Both the position numbers and the translations under genes were made by a program. 64,000 nucleotides of DNA from Shewanella pneumatophori (GTDB lineage Bacteria > Pseudomonadota > Gammaproteobacteria > Enterobacterales > Shewanellaceae). The stretch is from contig NZ_JAKILB010000004.1 in assembly GCF_023283895.1 (NCBI RefSeq), positions 1 to 64,000 of the forward strand. The letters are read 5' to 3'. Shown here piece after piece: positions 48,638-58,016 of the stretch (positions are counted from its first letter, which is position 1; each line of letters begins with the position of its first letter). Below the pieces are notes generated by a model. The model worked only from the letters and a program-made list of their open reading frames with translations, searched no databases and was not told where the DNA came from.

Positions 48638-50059
48638 TTAATTTCCGAACTCCTTGGATCTATCTTGCTTTAGTAATTCATCTTGCTCCTGTTCATTTGA
48701 GGCAGGATTAGGTGCATATTTTTGTACTAGCATAATTAGCCCAAGTACAGGGAAGCCGATTAAGCTAGCTGCAATAAAGAAACTCACATAATCAAAGGCA
48801 TCAATATAGGCGCCAGAGAAGCCAGCAACGAATTTAGGGAACAATAGCATAATAGATGACAATAATGCATACTGAGTCGCGCTGTAACCGCTGCTGGTTA
48901 AGCTCGATAGATAAGCGATAAAGGCGGCTGTTGCGATACCCGCGCTAAAGTTATCTACCGAAATCGCAAAGGTTAAAAAGCTAACGTTGTAACCAATCAT
49001 GGCTTGGTAGGCGAATAATAAGTTAGTGACAGCAACTAACAGGGCGCCAAGAAAGAGTATTTTCATGGTGCCGTAGCGGGCGATTAATAAGCCACCTGCG
49101 CCAGCGCCAACGAGTGTCATAATCAAACCGTAGATTTTACTTAATGTGGCGATTTCAGTTTTTGAAAAGCCCATATCTACGTAAAACACGTTGGCCATAA
49201 TCCCCATCACTATGTCGGAAATTCGATAACAAGAGATCAGCAGCAAAATAAGAATTGCACTACGACCATAGCGTTTAAAGAAATCAATAAAAGGCAATAC
49301 GCTGGCGGTATAAAGCCAAGATAGACTGGCGGCAATAAATTTGGGGTATTTAGCGGCAAATTTATTTTTAAGTGCAGCTTCTTTTTCATCTGCATCTTTT
49401 GTTTCAACAGTGGGTTCGCTGCTAAATAATGTGGTTAAAATACCTATCATCATTAACCCCGCCATAGCGATATAGGCAGTTTGCCAAGAAACTAAGCTGT
49501 AAGCTTCGCTATCAGGCTCAATCCAAGCGGCAATGGTGAGCGCACCTGCGGTGGCTACAATCATAGCGCTACGATAACCGACTTGATATGCGGCGGCGAG
49601 CGCGGCCTGCATTTTTACCGGAGCGGATTCAATTCGAAAAGCATCGATAACAATATCTTGGGTCGCCGAGGCAAAGGCAACCATTAAGGCAAATAGCGCG
49701 AGCCTTTCAAGATCAATCAGCGGGTCGCTTTGGCTCATACCTAGTATGGCAATCACCAGCAGTAACTGAGCGAACATCATCCAGCCACGTCGCCGGCCTA
49801 AGAGTCGAGTAAATATAGGTAGTGACATGCGATCAACTAACGGCGACCATGCCCACTTAAAGCCGTAGGCCAGTGCTATCCAGCTAAAATAACCAATCGC
49901 GGTACGGTCAACGCCTGCCTCCCTAAGCCAAAAGGATAAGGTTGAGAATACCAACATTAAGGGCAGGCCAGCAGAAAAACCGAGCAGCAATAAGATGAGG
50001 ACTCGTTTGTGACAATAGATGGATGCGGCGTCTTTAAAACGCGAAAAGAAAGAATGCAC
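48638..50059 (-). CDS. ampG: AmpG family muropeptide MFS transporter
   Basis: Inner-membrane permease for GlcNAc-anhydroMurNAc muropeptides released by lytic transglycosylases, the entry step of wall recycling. The 473 residues form about 12-14 helices. The family opening is LILLLLGFSAGLPLMLVFSTLSFWL in sense (residues about 21-45), and DIVIDAFRIE is typical of AmpG. The start is GTG. E. coli has yajG next to ampG; here ppiA and one unknown gene lie between them. It functionally connects with the mltB and dacA products of this window. Confidence 0.93.
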   Translation of the reverse strand: MHSFFSRFKDAASIYCHKRVLILLLLGFSAGLPLMLVFSTLSFWLREAGVDRTAIGYFSWIALAYGFKWAWSPLVDRMSLPIFTRLLGRRRGWMMFAQLLLVIAILGMSQSDPLIDLERLALFALMVAFASATQDIVIDAFRIESAPVKMQAALAAAYQVGYRSAMIVATAGALTIAAWIEPDSEAYSLVSWQTAYIAMAGLMMIGILTTLFSSEPTVETKDADEKEAALKNKFAAKYPKFIAASLSWLYTASVLPFIDFFKRYGRSAILILLLISCYRISDIVMGIMANVFYVDMGFSKTEIATLSKIYGLIMTLVGAGAGGLLIARYGTMKILFLGALLVAVTNLLFAYQAMIGYNVSFLTFAISVDNFSAGIATAAFIAYLSSLTSSGYSATQYALLSSIMLLFPKFVAGFSGAYIDAFDYVSFFIAASLIGFPVLGLIMLVQKYAPNPASNEQEQDELLKQDRSKEFGN

Positions 50060-50269
50060 GGAGGCGGTTCACCTAAGTTTAACACTGAGTCATTCTAGCT
50101 TACGTAGGACAGTGGTAGGGTTCAAGATAATATTCAGTGCTGTGCCGAGTATGGTGCTTTTTATTGCAATCAAATATTGATGACTGCGACTAATAATATA
50201 GAAAGATAGGCAGCTCTTAAGCGTAATAAAAGTGATTATCAAATTGATATAATAAAAATTTTCCAATAA

Positions 50270-50299
50270 AAAGCCCAAACCATAATTGGTTCGGGCTTT
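50270..50299. terminator. Terminator downstream of the 106-residue unknown gene
   Basis: AAAGCCC-AAACCA pairs with TGGTTCGGGCTTT around a short loop. It lies in the 50060-50341 gap, which shows nothing else. Confidence 0.75.
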
Positions 50300-50341
50300 G
50301 GTTGAGTATTCAATACTCAGGTGTAAACAATGGTATGGTTG

Positions 50342-50662
50342 CTAAGGTCTGATCCCTATACAGCCTTGAGGAATTTGACCTCCGAGACTTAAATAGTCGC
50401 AGCAGTCGTCAATTTGCTTTCGCAAAAATTGATTTCCTCTAATCGCCCAAGAGGGCCATTTATCAAAGGCATGTAGTAAGTGCCAAAACACTCGTTCCAT
50501 ATCTGTTTGCGCATCACCCTGATGATTGTACATCTGCCATTCTTCAAGGGTGTCCCATAGATACATCTGGATTTCATTGAAGTCGAGTTGATCACTCAAA
50601 AATGCTTTTCCATAGAAAGCCAGCTGGGGCGCCTTACCATCAATGAACTCATCCGCTGTCAT
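50342..50662 (-). CDS. Uncharacterised acidic protein, 106 residues
   Basis: I do not recognise this protein. It has no signal peptide or membrane segment and is rich in Trp, Asp and Gln (five Trp, with EEWQMYNHQGDAQTDMERVF in the middle), ending with two cysteines in DDCCDYLS and CIGIRP. GGAGGCGG lies just upstream of the ATG as a ribosome site. It is a lone gene between ampG and ppiA. Confidence 0.7.
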   Translation of the reverse strand: MTADEFIDGKAPQLAFYGKAFLSDQLDFNEIQMYLWDTLEEWQMYNHQGDAQTDMERVFWHLLHAFDKWPSWAIRGNQFLRKQIDDCCDYLSLGGQIPQGCIGIRP

Positions 50663-50831
50663 TGAGCCGCCTCCTTAATTTTACCAAATAAGTATAGGCA
50701 CATAATGACGGCGGCTGCTCGAAATATTTCGTTTTAACTGTACTTTTGTTGCAAACTCGTTAATTCTTAATCGGTTATTAAAGCCTATTAATTGAATCTT
50801 AAGTAATCTAGAGCTTGCGCGAAAATAACTC

Positions 50832-51428
50832 TTAATCTCGAGGTAGTAAGGTGGCTTTCTTTAGCACTATGTCTGTAACCGGAAAGTCAGGCCATTCTAT
50901 TTTGGTATTAAATTCAGTTGGTACTAGAGACATTGCTTGGAGCACTTCCATACCTGAGCTGACTTCACCAAATACTGCGTAACCCCAGCGACGAGAAGAG
51001 GGATCTAATTTCTCGTTGTCTACCACGTTGAAATAAAACTGGCTGGTGGCAGTATGTGGCTCGCCTTCACGCGCCATTGCAATGGTGCCAGTGAGATTTG
51101 ATAAACCGTTGCCCGACTCGTTAACAATAGGTTCTGCTGTTGGTCTTTCTTCTTTATTTAAGTCTAAGCCGCCACCTTGAACTACAAAGTCGGCGATAAC
51201 GCGATGAAAGAGCGTATTGTCATAGTGACCTTTAACCACATAAGTCAGAAAGTTATCAACGGTTATTGGCGCGCGGGTTCTATCAAGTTCCACTACGATT
51301 TTACCCATGCTAGTATCTAACTCTACTTGCGGGTAAAGCGTGTTGGGTTGGATATCGACGGCATAGCTGAGCTGACTTGCAAGTAATAAGCTAATAGGTG
51401 CCAGCGCTTTTAAAATCCAAGATTTCAT
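50832..51428 (-). CDS. ppiA: Periplasmic peptidyl-prolyl cis-trans isomerase (cyclophilin)
   Basis: A cyclophilin of 198 residues with a Sec signal peptide (cleavage near SYA, residue 23). The cyclophilin core is visible: TLFHRVIADFVVQGGG (catalytic Arg in FHRV), GTIAMAREGEPHTATSQFYF and YAVFGEVSSGMEVL. In the periplasm it would speed proline isomerisation during folding. It lies 32 bp downstream of yajG on the same strand. Confidence 0.94.
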   Translation of the reverse strand: MKSWILKALAPISLLLASQLSYAVDIQPNTLYPQVELDTSMGKIVVELDRTRAPITVDNFLTYVVKGHYDNTLFHRVIADFVVQGGGLDLNKEERPTAEPIVNESGNGLSNLTGTIAMAREGEPHTATSQFYFNVVDNEKLDPSSRRWGYAVFGEVSSGMEVLQAMSLVPTEFNTKIEWPDFPVTDIVLKKATLLPRD

Positions 51429-51460
51429 TTTATTTCCTTATATTTACGTAAGCGGCCTGG

Positions 51461-52027
51461 TTATTGTTGAATGAACTGGTTTAGTTCAGGATCGTTAATA
51501 ATGTCGCGAGTCAATTCACCAATAAGTTTGTTCATCTCAAGTTCAAGCGTCGCAAAATCTGCTCCAAGAGGGCCTTTTAATAACCCTTTGGCACGATAGC
51601 GCTTTGTTAGTTCTTGATTAGCGTTTTTGGCTATGACGTTAATAATCACTTGGCTGTTAGCTTCAAAACCGAAAGTGCTTTCATGTACGTCAGTGAGTAA
51701 CTGTTCTAGCTGAATTTGCATATGGTTTACTGCGCTTGGGTCGATTCGATAACCCGCTTGAGTAAAGCCTTGTCTAAAGACTTGATCCATCTGTACTCTT
51801 GGCGCTTCAGTTGGGCTGACTAGGCGTGCCGCTTTGTCGCCATCATTAAAGCGGACAATAAAGTTGGCAGAACGAGTATCTATCGTCTCTAGCGCTACAG
51901 GAAGTTCGGTCTCTGTTTGCACAGTAATCGCTGGAACTTCTGGATTTAATGCTATGTGAGATGGACCTTGGCTAGCGCAACCAACCATAGTTAAAGTGGT
52001 TGTCAGTATTAAAAGTAAAGATTTCAT
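51461..52027 (-). CDS. yajG: YajG family lipoprotein
   Basis: A lipoprotein of 188 residues with lipobox MVGC (Cys17). The mature part has DUF-type YajG features: TRSANFIVRF (about 53-62) and an end rich in hydrophobic/charged repeats (LTRDIINDPELNQFIQQ). Function is unknown. In E. coli yajG sits between bolA and ampG; all three genes are present in this window in a loosened arrangement. Confidence 0.9.
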   Translation of the reverse strand: MKSLLLILTTTLTMVGCASQGPSHIALNPEVPAITVQTETELPVALETIDTRSANFIVRFNDGDKAARLVSPTEAPRVQMDQVFRQGFTQAGYRIDPSAVNHMQIQLEQLLTDVHESTFGFEANSQVIINVIAKNANQELTKRYRAKGLLKGPLGADFATLELEMNKLIGELTRDIINDPELNQFIQQ

Positions 52028-52078
52028 TATTATCGTAAATTAGCAAAAAATTGATGGCCTCAGCATACCAGAATAGCG

Positions 52079-52546
52079 TTGGTATTCCAGCGCTACACAG
52101 TTCTTTTTATTGATAGCTCAACGAGTGGTGATAATGTTATGTACGACATTTATTATCGCTATATGTGGCAGGATAGCTTTGGCGTTGAAGCGGGTTACTT
52201 TTCAGGAAGCGGCGGTATTATGAGCGCATTTGTGGGGATAATAGCCAAAGTTAATCACATAGAATATAACGGCTTTAGAACAGCTCTGTATGGCGAATAT
52301 ATGCTGTCTCAAAGCAATCGCCTTTACGCTAAATTGGGGGCTAGCGCTAATGAGCTTAGCTACGATTTAGAAGCTAGTAATGATAGCGTTAAGTCTATTA
52401 GTGATAGGGATGTTGACCTGTTCACCGCTGTAGGTTGGGGGATTCGATTTAAATCGGGTTTAGGTATGAACATTGAGTACCAATATATTCCAATTCAAGA
52501 ACTAACTGTACAAAACTTGAGTATTGGTATGAGTTATCGTTTTTAA
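52079..52546 (+). pseudogene. 5'-truncated outer-membrane beta-barrel protein
   Basis: The frame encodes strands of an OmpA-like eight-stranded barrel: YDIYYRYMWQDSFGVEAGYF, YGEYMLSQSNRLYAKLGAS, FTAVGWGIRFKSGLGMNIEY. It ends in YRF with the C-terminal aromatic expected for outer-membrane insertion. There is no signal peptide, and the first strand is not recognisable. The only start is a TTG at 52079 without a ribosome site. It is most likely a 5'-deleted gene remnant facing yajG head to head; a misplaced start is less likely. Confidence 0.6.
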
Positions 52547-52575
52547 TCCTTCTTGTGTAAGTTCCCCCTCTAAAG

Positions 52576-52601
52576 TAGCGCTACCTAAGGCGCTATTTTT
52601 G
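52576..52601 (+). terminator. Terminator after the barrel remnant
   Basis: TAGCGC and GCGCTA form a 6-bp stem with an 8-base loop and a T5 tail. Confidence 0.7.
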
Positions 52602-52713
52602 TGACTTATTCTCAGTTGATTTACAAGTACGCAACAAAAAGTCGCTGATTCACTTTTAACCAGCTTCAGTTCCAGTTAGAGTAAAAGGTCAAATACTCGC
52701 TTGGAGCTAACGA

Positions 52714-53781
52714 TTGATACCTGCCAATGATCTGCCTTGGAGTCCTAAAAGGCTCACTAGTTCAAACGCACCTTTGAGCTTAATTGATGATGCTGGCTGT
52801 CCGGTTTACGGCCATTTTGACGGCCCGGTAACTCAGCTGGGAATTGAGCAGTTCAAGTACTTTAATGAAATGGATAACCCCGCATCTAAGTGGGCTAAGT
52901 ATTTTGATTATAAGCAGTTTCAGTTTGTTAGCATCGTCACGCCGCATTACGTTATTGGTGTGGCATTGGCTGATATACGCTATGTAGGCAGTGCCTTTTG
53001 TTACCTTTACGATATAAAACAAAACCAGTTAATAGAAAGTAATTGGCTTAAACCTTTTGGCTTAGGCTATCAAAGTGCAGAGTCACCAATGCAAGGTATT
53101 GGCAAAATATCCAGCGGCAAAGGCTCTATAGCGTTTGTGATAAACGAAGGGGCGTGGCAGCTCAAGCTTGATACCTTAGGTATTGAGGCGGATTTGAGCT
53201 TGCAGCCTCAGGCGTTGAGCTTACCTATGGCTATGTGTAACCCGACTGGCTATAACGGCTGGACCTATACCCAAAAACATAACGGCTTAGCGTTGAAGGG
53301 GAGTTTAGTGATAAATCATGAGCCGCAGCCGCTGCAACGAGCCACTGCTGGTTATGATTTTAGTGCGGGTTATATGCGCCGTGATACCAGTTGGCGTTGG
53401 GCCAGTATTAACTGTATCAGCGAGCAGGGCACTATAGGCTTGAACTTAGCTGCCGGCGTTAATGAAACGGGCTGTCATGAGAATGTATTTTGGCATAACG
53501 GCGAGCGGCACTTACTTGGGGCTGTGCACTTTCAATTTACTCGTCCCAGAGGCAAAGATAGTTCTACTGGGCAATGGCGTATTTACTCAGATAATGGCCA
53601 AGTAGAACTCAGTTTTATGCCGAAAAACTGCCGCCAAGAGAAGCTTAACCTAGGGGTTCTAAAAAGTAACTTTAGGCAGTACATCGGCTATTTCGATGGC
53701 TATATCATAGATAGTTTTGGCGAGGAACATAGGTTAAACCGAGTGCTAGGGCTAACTGAAGATCACTTTGCCCGCTGGTAG
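52714..53781 (+). CDS. DUF2804 family protein
   Basis: A protein of 355 residues from the DUF2804 family, recognised by PLSLIDDAGCPVYGHF near the N-terminus, YDFSAGYMRRDTSWRWASIN in the middle and GYFDGYIIDSFGEEHRLN near the end. There is no signal peptide and function is unknown. Relatives often sit near lipid or sterol-like genes, consistent with the desaturase-family gene 66 bp downstream on the same strand. The start is TTG with GGAG eight bases upstream. Confidence 0.82.
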   Translation: MIPANDLPWSPKRLTSSNAPLSLIDDAGCPVYGHFDGPVTQLGIEQFKYFNEMDNPASKWAKYFDYKQFQFVSIVTPHYVIGVALADIRYVGSAFCYLYDIKQNQLIESNWLKPFGLGYQSAESPMQGIGKISSGKGSIAFVINEGAWQLKLDTLGIEADLSLQPQALSLPMAMCNPTGYNGWTYTQKHNGLALKGSLVINHEPQPLQRATAGYDFSAGYMRRDTSWRWASINCISEQGTIGLNLAAGVNETGCHENVFWHNGERHLLGAVHFQFTRPRGKDSSTGQWRIYSDNGQVELSFMPKNCRQEKLNLGVLKSNFRQYIGYFDGYIIDSFGEEHRLNRVLGLTEDHFARW

Positions 53782-53847
53782 CGACCGATGCATCGTCGGC
53801 GTATTCGAGCATTAGCGTCAGACTGATAAATACAAGGATAATAAAAG

Positions 53848-54759
53848 ATGGATTTTAATTCACTGATTGCTCATCCCGAAGTGTTGCTACTGGTGTTAGC
53901 ACCAGTATTCTTTGTGTGCATTTTACTCGAGTGGTATGTCGGTGACAGGCAAAACAAGTTACCCCTTAATGCTCGTTATCATTTACCTGAAGTACTGTGT
54001 AATTTCGGGTTGGCGGCTATGCATCAATTGACCGATATTCTCACGGGGTTATTGATTGCGAAATTGTACTTAATGTTTTTTGGTTGGCGCTTATTTGATA
54101 TTGAAATGAATGCCGCAACTTTTGTGGCGCTAATGGTTGCGCAAGACTTTTGCTATTACTGGTTTCATCGTGCTAGTCATCGTGTTCGCTGGATGTGGGC
54201 AGCGCACGTAGCGCATCATAGCTCTGAAAACATGAATTTTAGTACTGCATTTCGTCAAAGCTTAATGTATCCATTAGCTGGCATGTGGATTTTCTGGTTG
54301 CCATTAGTGATTGTCGGGTTTGATCCGAATTGGGTAGTCTTTGTGGTGCTTTTAAACCTTGGCTTGCAGTTTTTTGTGCACACGCAATCAATTAAGTCGT
54401 TAGGCATATTTGAATGGGTGTTTAACACACCGTCACACCATAGGGTGCATCATGGTCGTAATCCGCAATACATAGATAAAAACTATGCTGGTATTTTGAT
54501 TATTTGGGATCGACTATTTGGTACTTACGAAAAAGAGGTTGGGACTGTCGAGTATGGAATTACTAAACCAATAAATAGTTTCAATCCGCTGGTGGTCACA
54601 TTTACAGAGTGGCGCGATATGTTTGCTGAGTGCTTTGCTCCTAATCGCACACTATCTCAGCGCTTAGGCGCCTTGTTTGCTCCGCCAAATACTCAAAAAC
54701 CAGAGTTACCGCCACAAGTTGAGTTAACTCACTCTAAGGTTATAAAAGATAAATCTTAA
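53848..54759 (+). CDS. Sterol desaturase / fatty acid hydroxylase superfamily protein
   Basis: A protein of 303 residues with about four membrane helices and the histidine boxes of the di-iron fatty acid hydroxylase superfamily: HRASH (in YWFHRASHRVRW), HVAHH, and HHRVHH (in PSHHRVHHGRNP). It probably hydroxylates or desaturates a lipid; the substrate is unknown. It follows DUF2804 and may form a two-gene unit with it. The C-terminal 40 residues are hydrophilic and variable. Confidence 0.9.
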   Translation: MDFNSLIAHPEVLLLVLAPVFFVCILLEWYVGDRQNKLPLNARYHLPEVLCNFGLAAMHQLTDILTGLLIAKLYLMFFGWRLFDIEMNAATFVALMVAQDFCYYWFHRASHRVRWMWAAHVAHHSSENMNFSTAFRQSLMYPLAGMWIFWLPLVIVGFDPNWVVFVVLLNLGLQFFVHTQSIKSLGIFEWVFNTPSHHRVHHGRNPQYIDKNYAGILIIWDRLFGTYEKEVGTVEYGITKPINSFNPLVVTFTEWRDMFAECFAPNRTLSQRLGALFAPPNTQKPELPPQVELTHSKVIKDKS

Positions 54760-54963
54760 GTTACTGGCGAATGGTCATGCTCGAGACAACCAATTGGCTT
54801 ATCGTTATAAGCTATTTGTGATGGAGCTTATTGGTCGCGGGCATCATTCTGCTCAAGATTAGCTCTTTCTTGAATGACATCGGCACTGCAACTCGTTGAT
54901 CGGGTATTGGTTGAAGAGAAAGCTAAAGGATAATTGCCTTAATGGTAAACGTGGCCCTATAAA

Positions 54964-54986
54964 AAGGTGAGCTTAATGCTCACCTT
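54964..54986. terminator. Terminator downstream of rlmG
   Basis: AAGGTGAGC and GCTCACCTT form a perfect 9-bp stem with a TTAAT loop. On the rlmG strand a T-run follows. Confidence 0.85.
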
Positions 54987-55004
54987 CAATTGTTTTGGCT
55001 ATCG

Positions 55005-56267
55005 TTATTTTGACTTTGGCTTGCCGTAGAGCGCACTTTGAGGATGTGGCTCATCATTTGTTTGGGCTTCTAGATCTACTTGGGTATCAAAAGCATCCAT
55101 ATCTTGCGCCTTTTTGCTGATCTTTTGTGCCTGCAAAATAACGAACTTACCGTTAGAGGCAACCGTGGTGCAGTTTTTAAAGATCCGTTGTAATTTTATG
55201 TGGTAAGCCAAGTGACGATTACCTACAACATGTAAAATGCCGCCATTCTTTAAACGTCTAAAGGCGTCTAAAAACATCTGCCACGCAATATGGTCGGTGA
55301 TAGCTTCACCTTGATGGAAAGGTGGGTTGCACAAGACAAGATCTGGGCGGAAGCCTTCGCTCATATTGGTTAAACAATCATCCCAGCCAAAAGTGGCTTG
55401 CTCACCGACAAGCGCAGGATTATCAAGTTTATTCGCTTGCCAGTTTTCTCTTGCTGACGCAACGGCCATTTCAGAGTCGTCAATAAAATGAATATAAGCT
55501 TCTGGGAAAACCTGTTTGGCGTGCAAGCCTAAAATACCGTTACCGCAACCTAAATCGACAATTGACTTAAAGTCACCCTTTGGCATGTTATCCAGCATGA
55601 TGCGTGCGCCAATATCTAACTTATTAGCAGCAAATACATTGCTTAGGTTGCTGATCTGCAAATTAAGCTCTGGTACTGACCAAGTTGTGGCTTTTGGTAA
55701 AGTGCGAGCTTTGCCATCACTAACACAAGTGATAACTCGGGTCTTTTTCCAAGTCAGGCTGGCGCTCGCAGGGCCAAGATTTTGGCTAATGGTTTCTAAT
55801 AACGATTTATTAATCGATTTAGCTTTAGCACCAATCAATACTTGCGTGCCTGCTGGCAGAACTTGTGACAGTCTGCTTAGCTGGTGGCCGAAGTAGTTAA
55901 GGTTTTTAGGTAACTTCATCAATACCAATTCAAGACCTTGTGGCAGCTCATCACGGCTATTTACCCAAGTTATGGTATTAGTGGCTAATTGATTACGTTC
56001 AAGGTTTTGGCTTGTGCCAAGTAAACTTGTTTTTGCGTCAGTTTCTAATGTTAGCGGCCAGCTTGGTGCTATTGATAATAGCCCAGCAGTTAGCGCACCG
56101 AAGTTATCGTTTATAACCGCAGTATTGACAGGTTTTTGCTCGCTATCAATTAAGTGCTTTATAAGGTGCTCATCGGCAGCGTCCCATGCCTGCAGATTCG
56201 ATTCTTGTCTGCTAGGGTAACGGAAGAGTTCGAGTTCAACACCCGATACAGAAAATTGTGTAGTCAT
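55005..56267 (-). CDS. rlmG: 23S rRNA (guanine-1835 N2)-methyltransferase
   Basis: SAM-dependent methyltransferase modifying G1835 of 23S rRNA. It has a duplicated methyltransferase architecture: a degenerate N-terminal half and a catalytic C-terminal half with [12 protein letters not shown] and [12 protein letters not shown] start at the ATG encoding [24 protein letters not shown], matching the E. coli N-terminus, follows. The 11 extra upstream codons have no support. Length is 420 residues, with a longer polar tail than E. coli RlmG (378). Confidence 0.95.
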   Translation of the reverse strand: MTTQFSVSGVELELFRYPSRQESNLQAWDAADEHLIKHLIDSEQKPVNTAVINDNFGALTAGLLSIAPSWPLTLETDAKTSLLGTSQNLERNQLATNTITWVNSRDELPQGLELVLMKLPKNLNYFGHQLSRLSQVLPAGTQVLIGAKAKSINKSLLETISQNLGPASASLTWKKTRVITCVSDGKARTLPKATTWSVPELNLQISNLSNVFAANKLDIGARIMLDNMPKGDFKSIVDLGCGNGILGLHAKQVFPEAYIHFIDDSEMAVASARENWQANKLDNPALVGEQATFGWDDCLTNMSEGFRPDLVLCNPPFHQGEAITDHIAWQMFLDAFRRLKNGGILHVVGNRHLAYHIKLQRIFKNCTTVASNGKFVILQAQKISKKAQDMDAFDTQVDLEAQTNDEPHPQSALYGKPKSK

Positions 56268-56398
56268 ATGCCAATAAGTGCCAAATAAATTAGGGCGCAT
56301 ATTATCGCAGATTTATGATCTCAGGTATATGATGTCAATGATGGACTTTTCGACTCCGTAAGTGGCTATGATCAATAGAGCAAAAGCTAGAGGCAAAG

Positions 56399-57175
56399 AT
56401 GAAGCAAGATGACTTTGATTTCGAGCAACTTGGGCGTGTGCAGAATAAGACTGAAGCTAAAGCTGACACTCATGGAAAACTTGATGATAACCATAGTGAA
56501 AAAGCTAATGCTAGTGTTGCTCATGACGCTCAGGCAGAGACAGTAATAACTAAAGTCAAAATAGATACTGCCAAGGCGGAACAAATACAAGCAGCTGAGC
56601 TATCTGCTCCATATACCCTTATTAAGGGCTATTTAAATACTGCTCAGCAGGCTGCTCTACTTAAAGAAGTTGAAGATTACCCGCTTACTCGTCCTGCGGT
56701 GTTTGTTTTCGGCAAGCATCATCCTATTCCACGCAGCCAAGTGTGGTTTGCTGATAAAGGTTGTGATTACTTTTATTCGGGTTTATTTATCGAAGCGCAG
56801 CCTTGGCCTTATTACGCGCAAAAGCTGCGTTTTAAACTGGAACGTGAATTTGGTTTACAAACCAATGGTGTTTTAGTCAATCGCTACGCAGATGGCCACG
56901 AGTCGATGGGCTGGCATAGTGACGATGAAAAAGAGATCCAGTCAGGTACTGATATTGCGTCGGTGACATTGGGCGCTAGCCGTGACTTTTTTATTCGCCA
57001 TAAACAAACATTGCAAAAAGAGTGCGTGAATTTAGAGAGCGGTGATTTACTGATCATGCACTGGCCGATGCAGAGCGATTGGGAACACTCTTTACCTAAG
57101 CGGTTAAAAGTTGATGCAGCAAGGATCAATTTTACTTTTAGATGTTTAATACCTAATTACCATCAGCAAAAGTAG
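56399..57175 (+). CDS. AlkB-type 2-oxoglutarate/Fe(II) dioxygenase
   Basis: Oxidative demethylase family that repairs alkylated DNA or RNA bases. The iron ligands are His173 and Asp175 (GWHSDDE) and His230 (WEHSLPK). Arg242 and Arg248 (ARINFTFR) would bind 2-oxoglutarate. The layout (NRYADGHESMGWHSD) is that of the AlkB2/3-like branch rather than E. coli AlkB. Residues 1-65 are a charged, Ala/Lys/Asp-rich extension of low complexity in front of the catalytic domain. It stands alone, with no ada or alkA nearby. Confidence 0.92.
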   Translation: MKQDDFDFEQLGRVQNKTEAKADTHGKLDDNHSEKANASVAHDAQAETVITKVKIDTAKAEQIQAAELSAPYTLIKGYLNTAQQAALLKEVEDYPLTRPAVFVFGKHHPIPRSQVWFADKGCDYFYSGLFIEAQPWPYYAQKLRFKLEREFGLQTNGVLVNRYADGHESMGWHSDDEKEIQSGTDIASVTLGASRDFFIRHKQTLQKECVNLESGDLLIMHWPMQSDWEHSLPKRLKVDAARINFTFRCLIPNYHQQK

Positions 57176-57334
57176 GACTTGGGGGGGATATACAGCTTAA
57201 GGCAGGTTTTATGCTCAGGACTGGTTTCTTGCTCAGGGCTGTGTTCAAGCTCAAGGCTGCTAGTCAGTTGACCTTTAAAGGCGTTAGCAGTACTCTGCCG
57301 CAATCGCATTTATGCCTTATTCGAGAACATCGTT

Positions 57335-57634
57335 ATGTCAGTAGCACAGATCATTACCGAAAAACTCACCGCGGCTTTGTCTCCGTCGCATCTAGAAGTG
57401 ATTAACGAAAGCCATAATCATCACGTACCGCCAAACTCAGAAACTCATTTTAAAGTGATTATTACTAGTAGCGAGTTTGAAGGTAAGCGTCTTATTGGTC
57501 GTCATCGTGCAGTAAATGAAGCCTTAGCTGATGAATTTGCTCAAGGCTTGCATGCATTATCAATGCACACATATACCCCACAAGAGTGGGTCGAAGAGAC
57601 AAACGTGCCGGATTCGCCAAAGTGTAAAGGCTAA
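57335..57634 (+). CDS. bolA: BolA family protein
   Basis: A 99-residue BolA-fold protein (HNHHVPPNSETHFKVIITSS, then LIGRHRAVNEALADEFAQGLHALSMHTYTP). BolA proteins bind monothiol glutaredoxin-linked iron-sulfur clusters and influence morphology and stress response in E. coli. The conserved His in RHRAVN and the C-terminal HALSMHTYTP are present. The final CKG tail adds a cysteine. A terminator follows 31 bases after the stop. Confidence 0.94.
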   Translation: MSVAQIITEKLTAALSPSHLEVINESHNHHVPPNSETHFKVIITSSEFEGKRLIGRHRAVNEALADEFAQGLHALSMHTYTPQEWVEETNVPDSPKCKG

Positions 57635-57664
57635 TTTAGCCCTATAAGCCTGCATGGATAAATG

Positions 57665-57694
57665 AAAGCCACAGCAATTTGCTGTGGCTTTTTT
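57665..57694 (+). terminator. Terminator after bolA
   Basis: AAAGCCACAGC and GCTGTGGCTTT form a perfect stem with an AATTT loop and a T-run. The rest of 57695-58016 shows no gene that I can support. Confidence 0.92.
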
Positions 57695-58016
57695 GTATGT
57701 CGGTTTTCAAGCTTGAGCAAATACCTCTGTCATATTGCTGGAACAATATGTAGCTGTAATAGGTTTAACTTTTATGGGGACTACTCGTTTTATGTCTGCA
57801 CTAGGCTTGGCTGCTGTTTGAGCGCAAATGTTATCAAATCGATTTTCATGAAAAAACTTTGTGATAGTTATTGTTGACTACAGCTCTAGGCTAGGTGAGT
57901 ATCACTTGCTATAAAAATAGGCTTATTGTCTTTGAGATAAATAGTCAAATAAATAATAGGTTCACGGGCACGCGCTTTGTGAGTGTATATAACTTAGGTG
58001 AATTTGGAGAATTAGC

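Noticed and set aside
48638..50059. Possibility that AmpG starts at a later ATG
   Set aside because: The GTG start is needed to keep the first membrane helix context; no internal ATG with a better ribosome site before helix 1.
57211..57405. 64-codon frame upstream of bolA
   Set aside because: It runs into bolA in another frame; no family match and no coding-like composition.
57662..57877. 71-codon frame after bolA
   Set aside because: It begins inside the bolA terminator hairpin, is cysteine/phenylalanine-rich by frame chance, and lacks a ribosome site.
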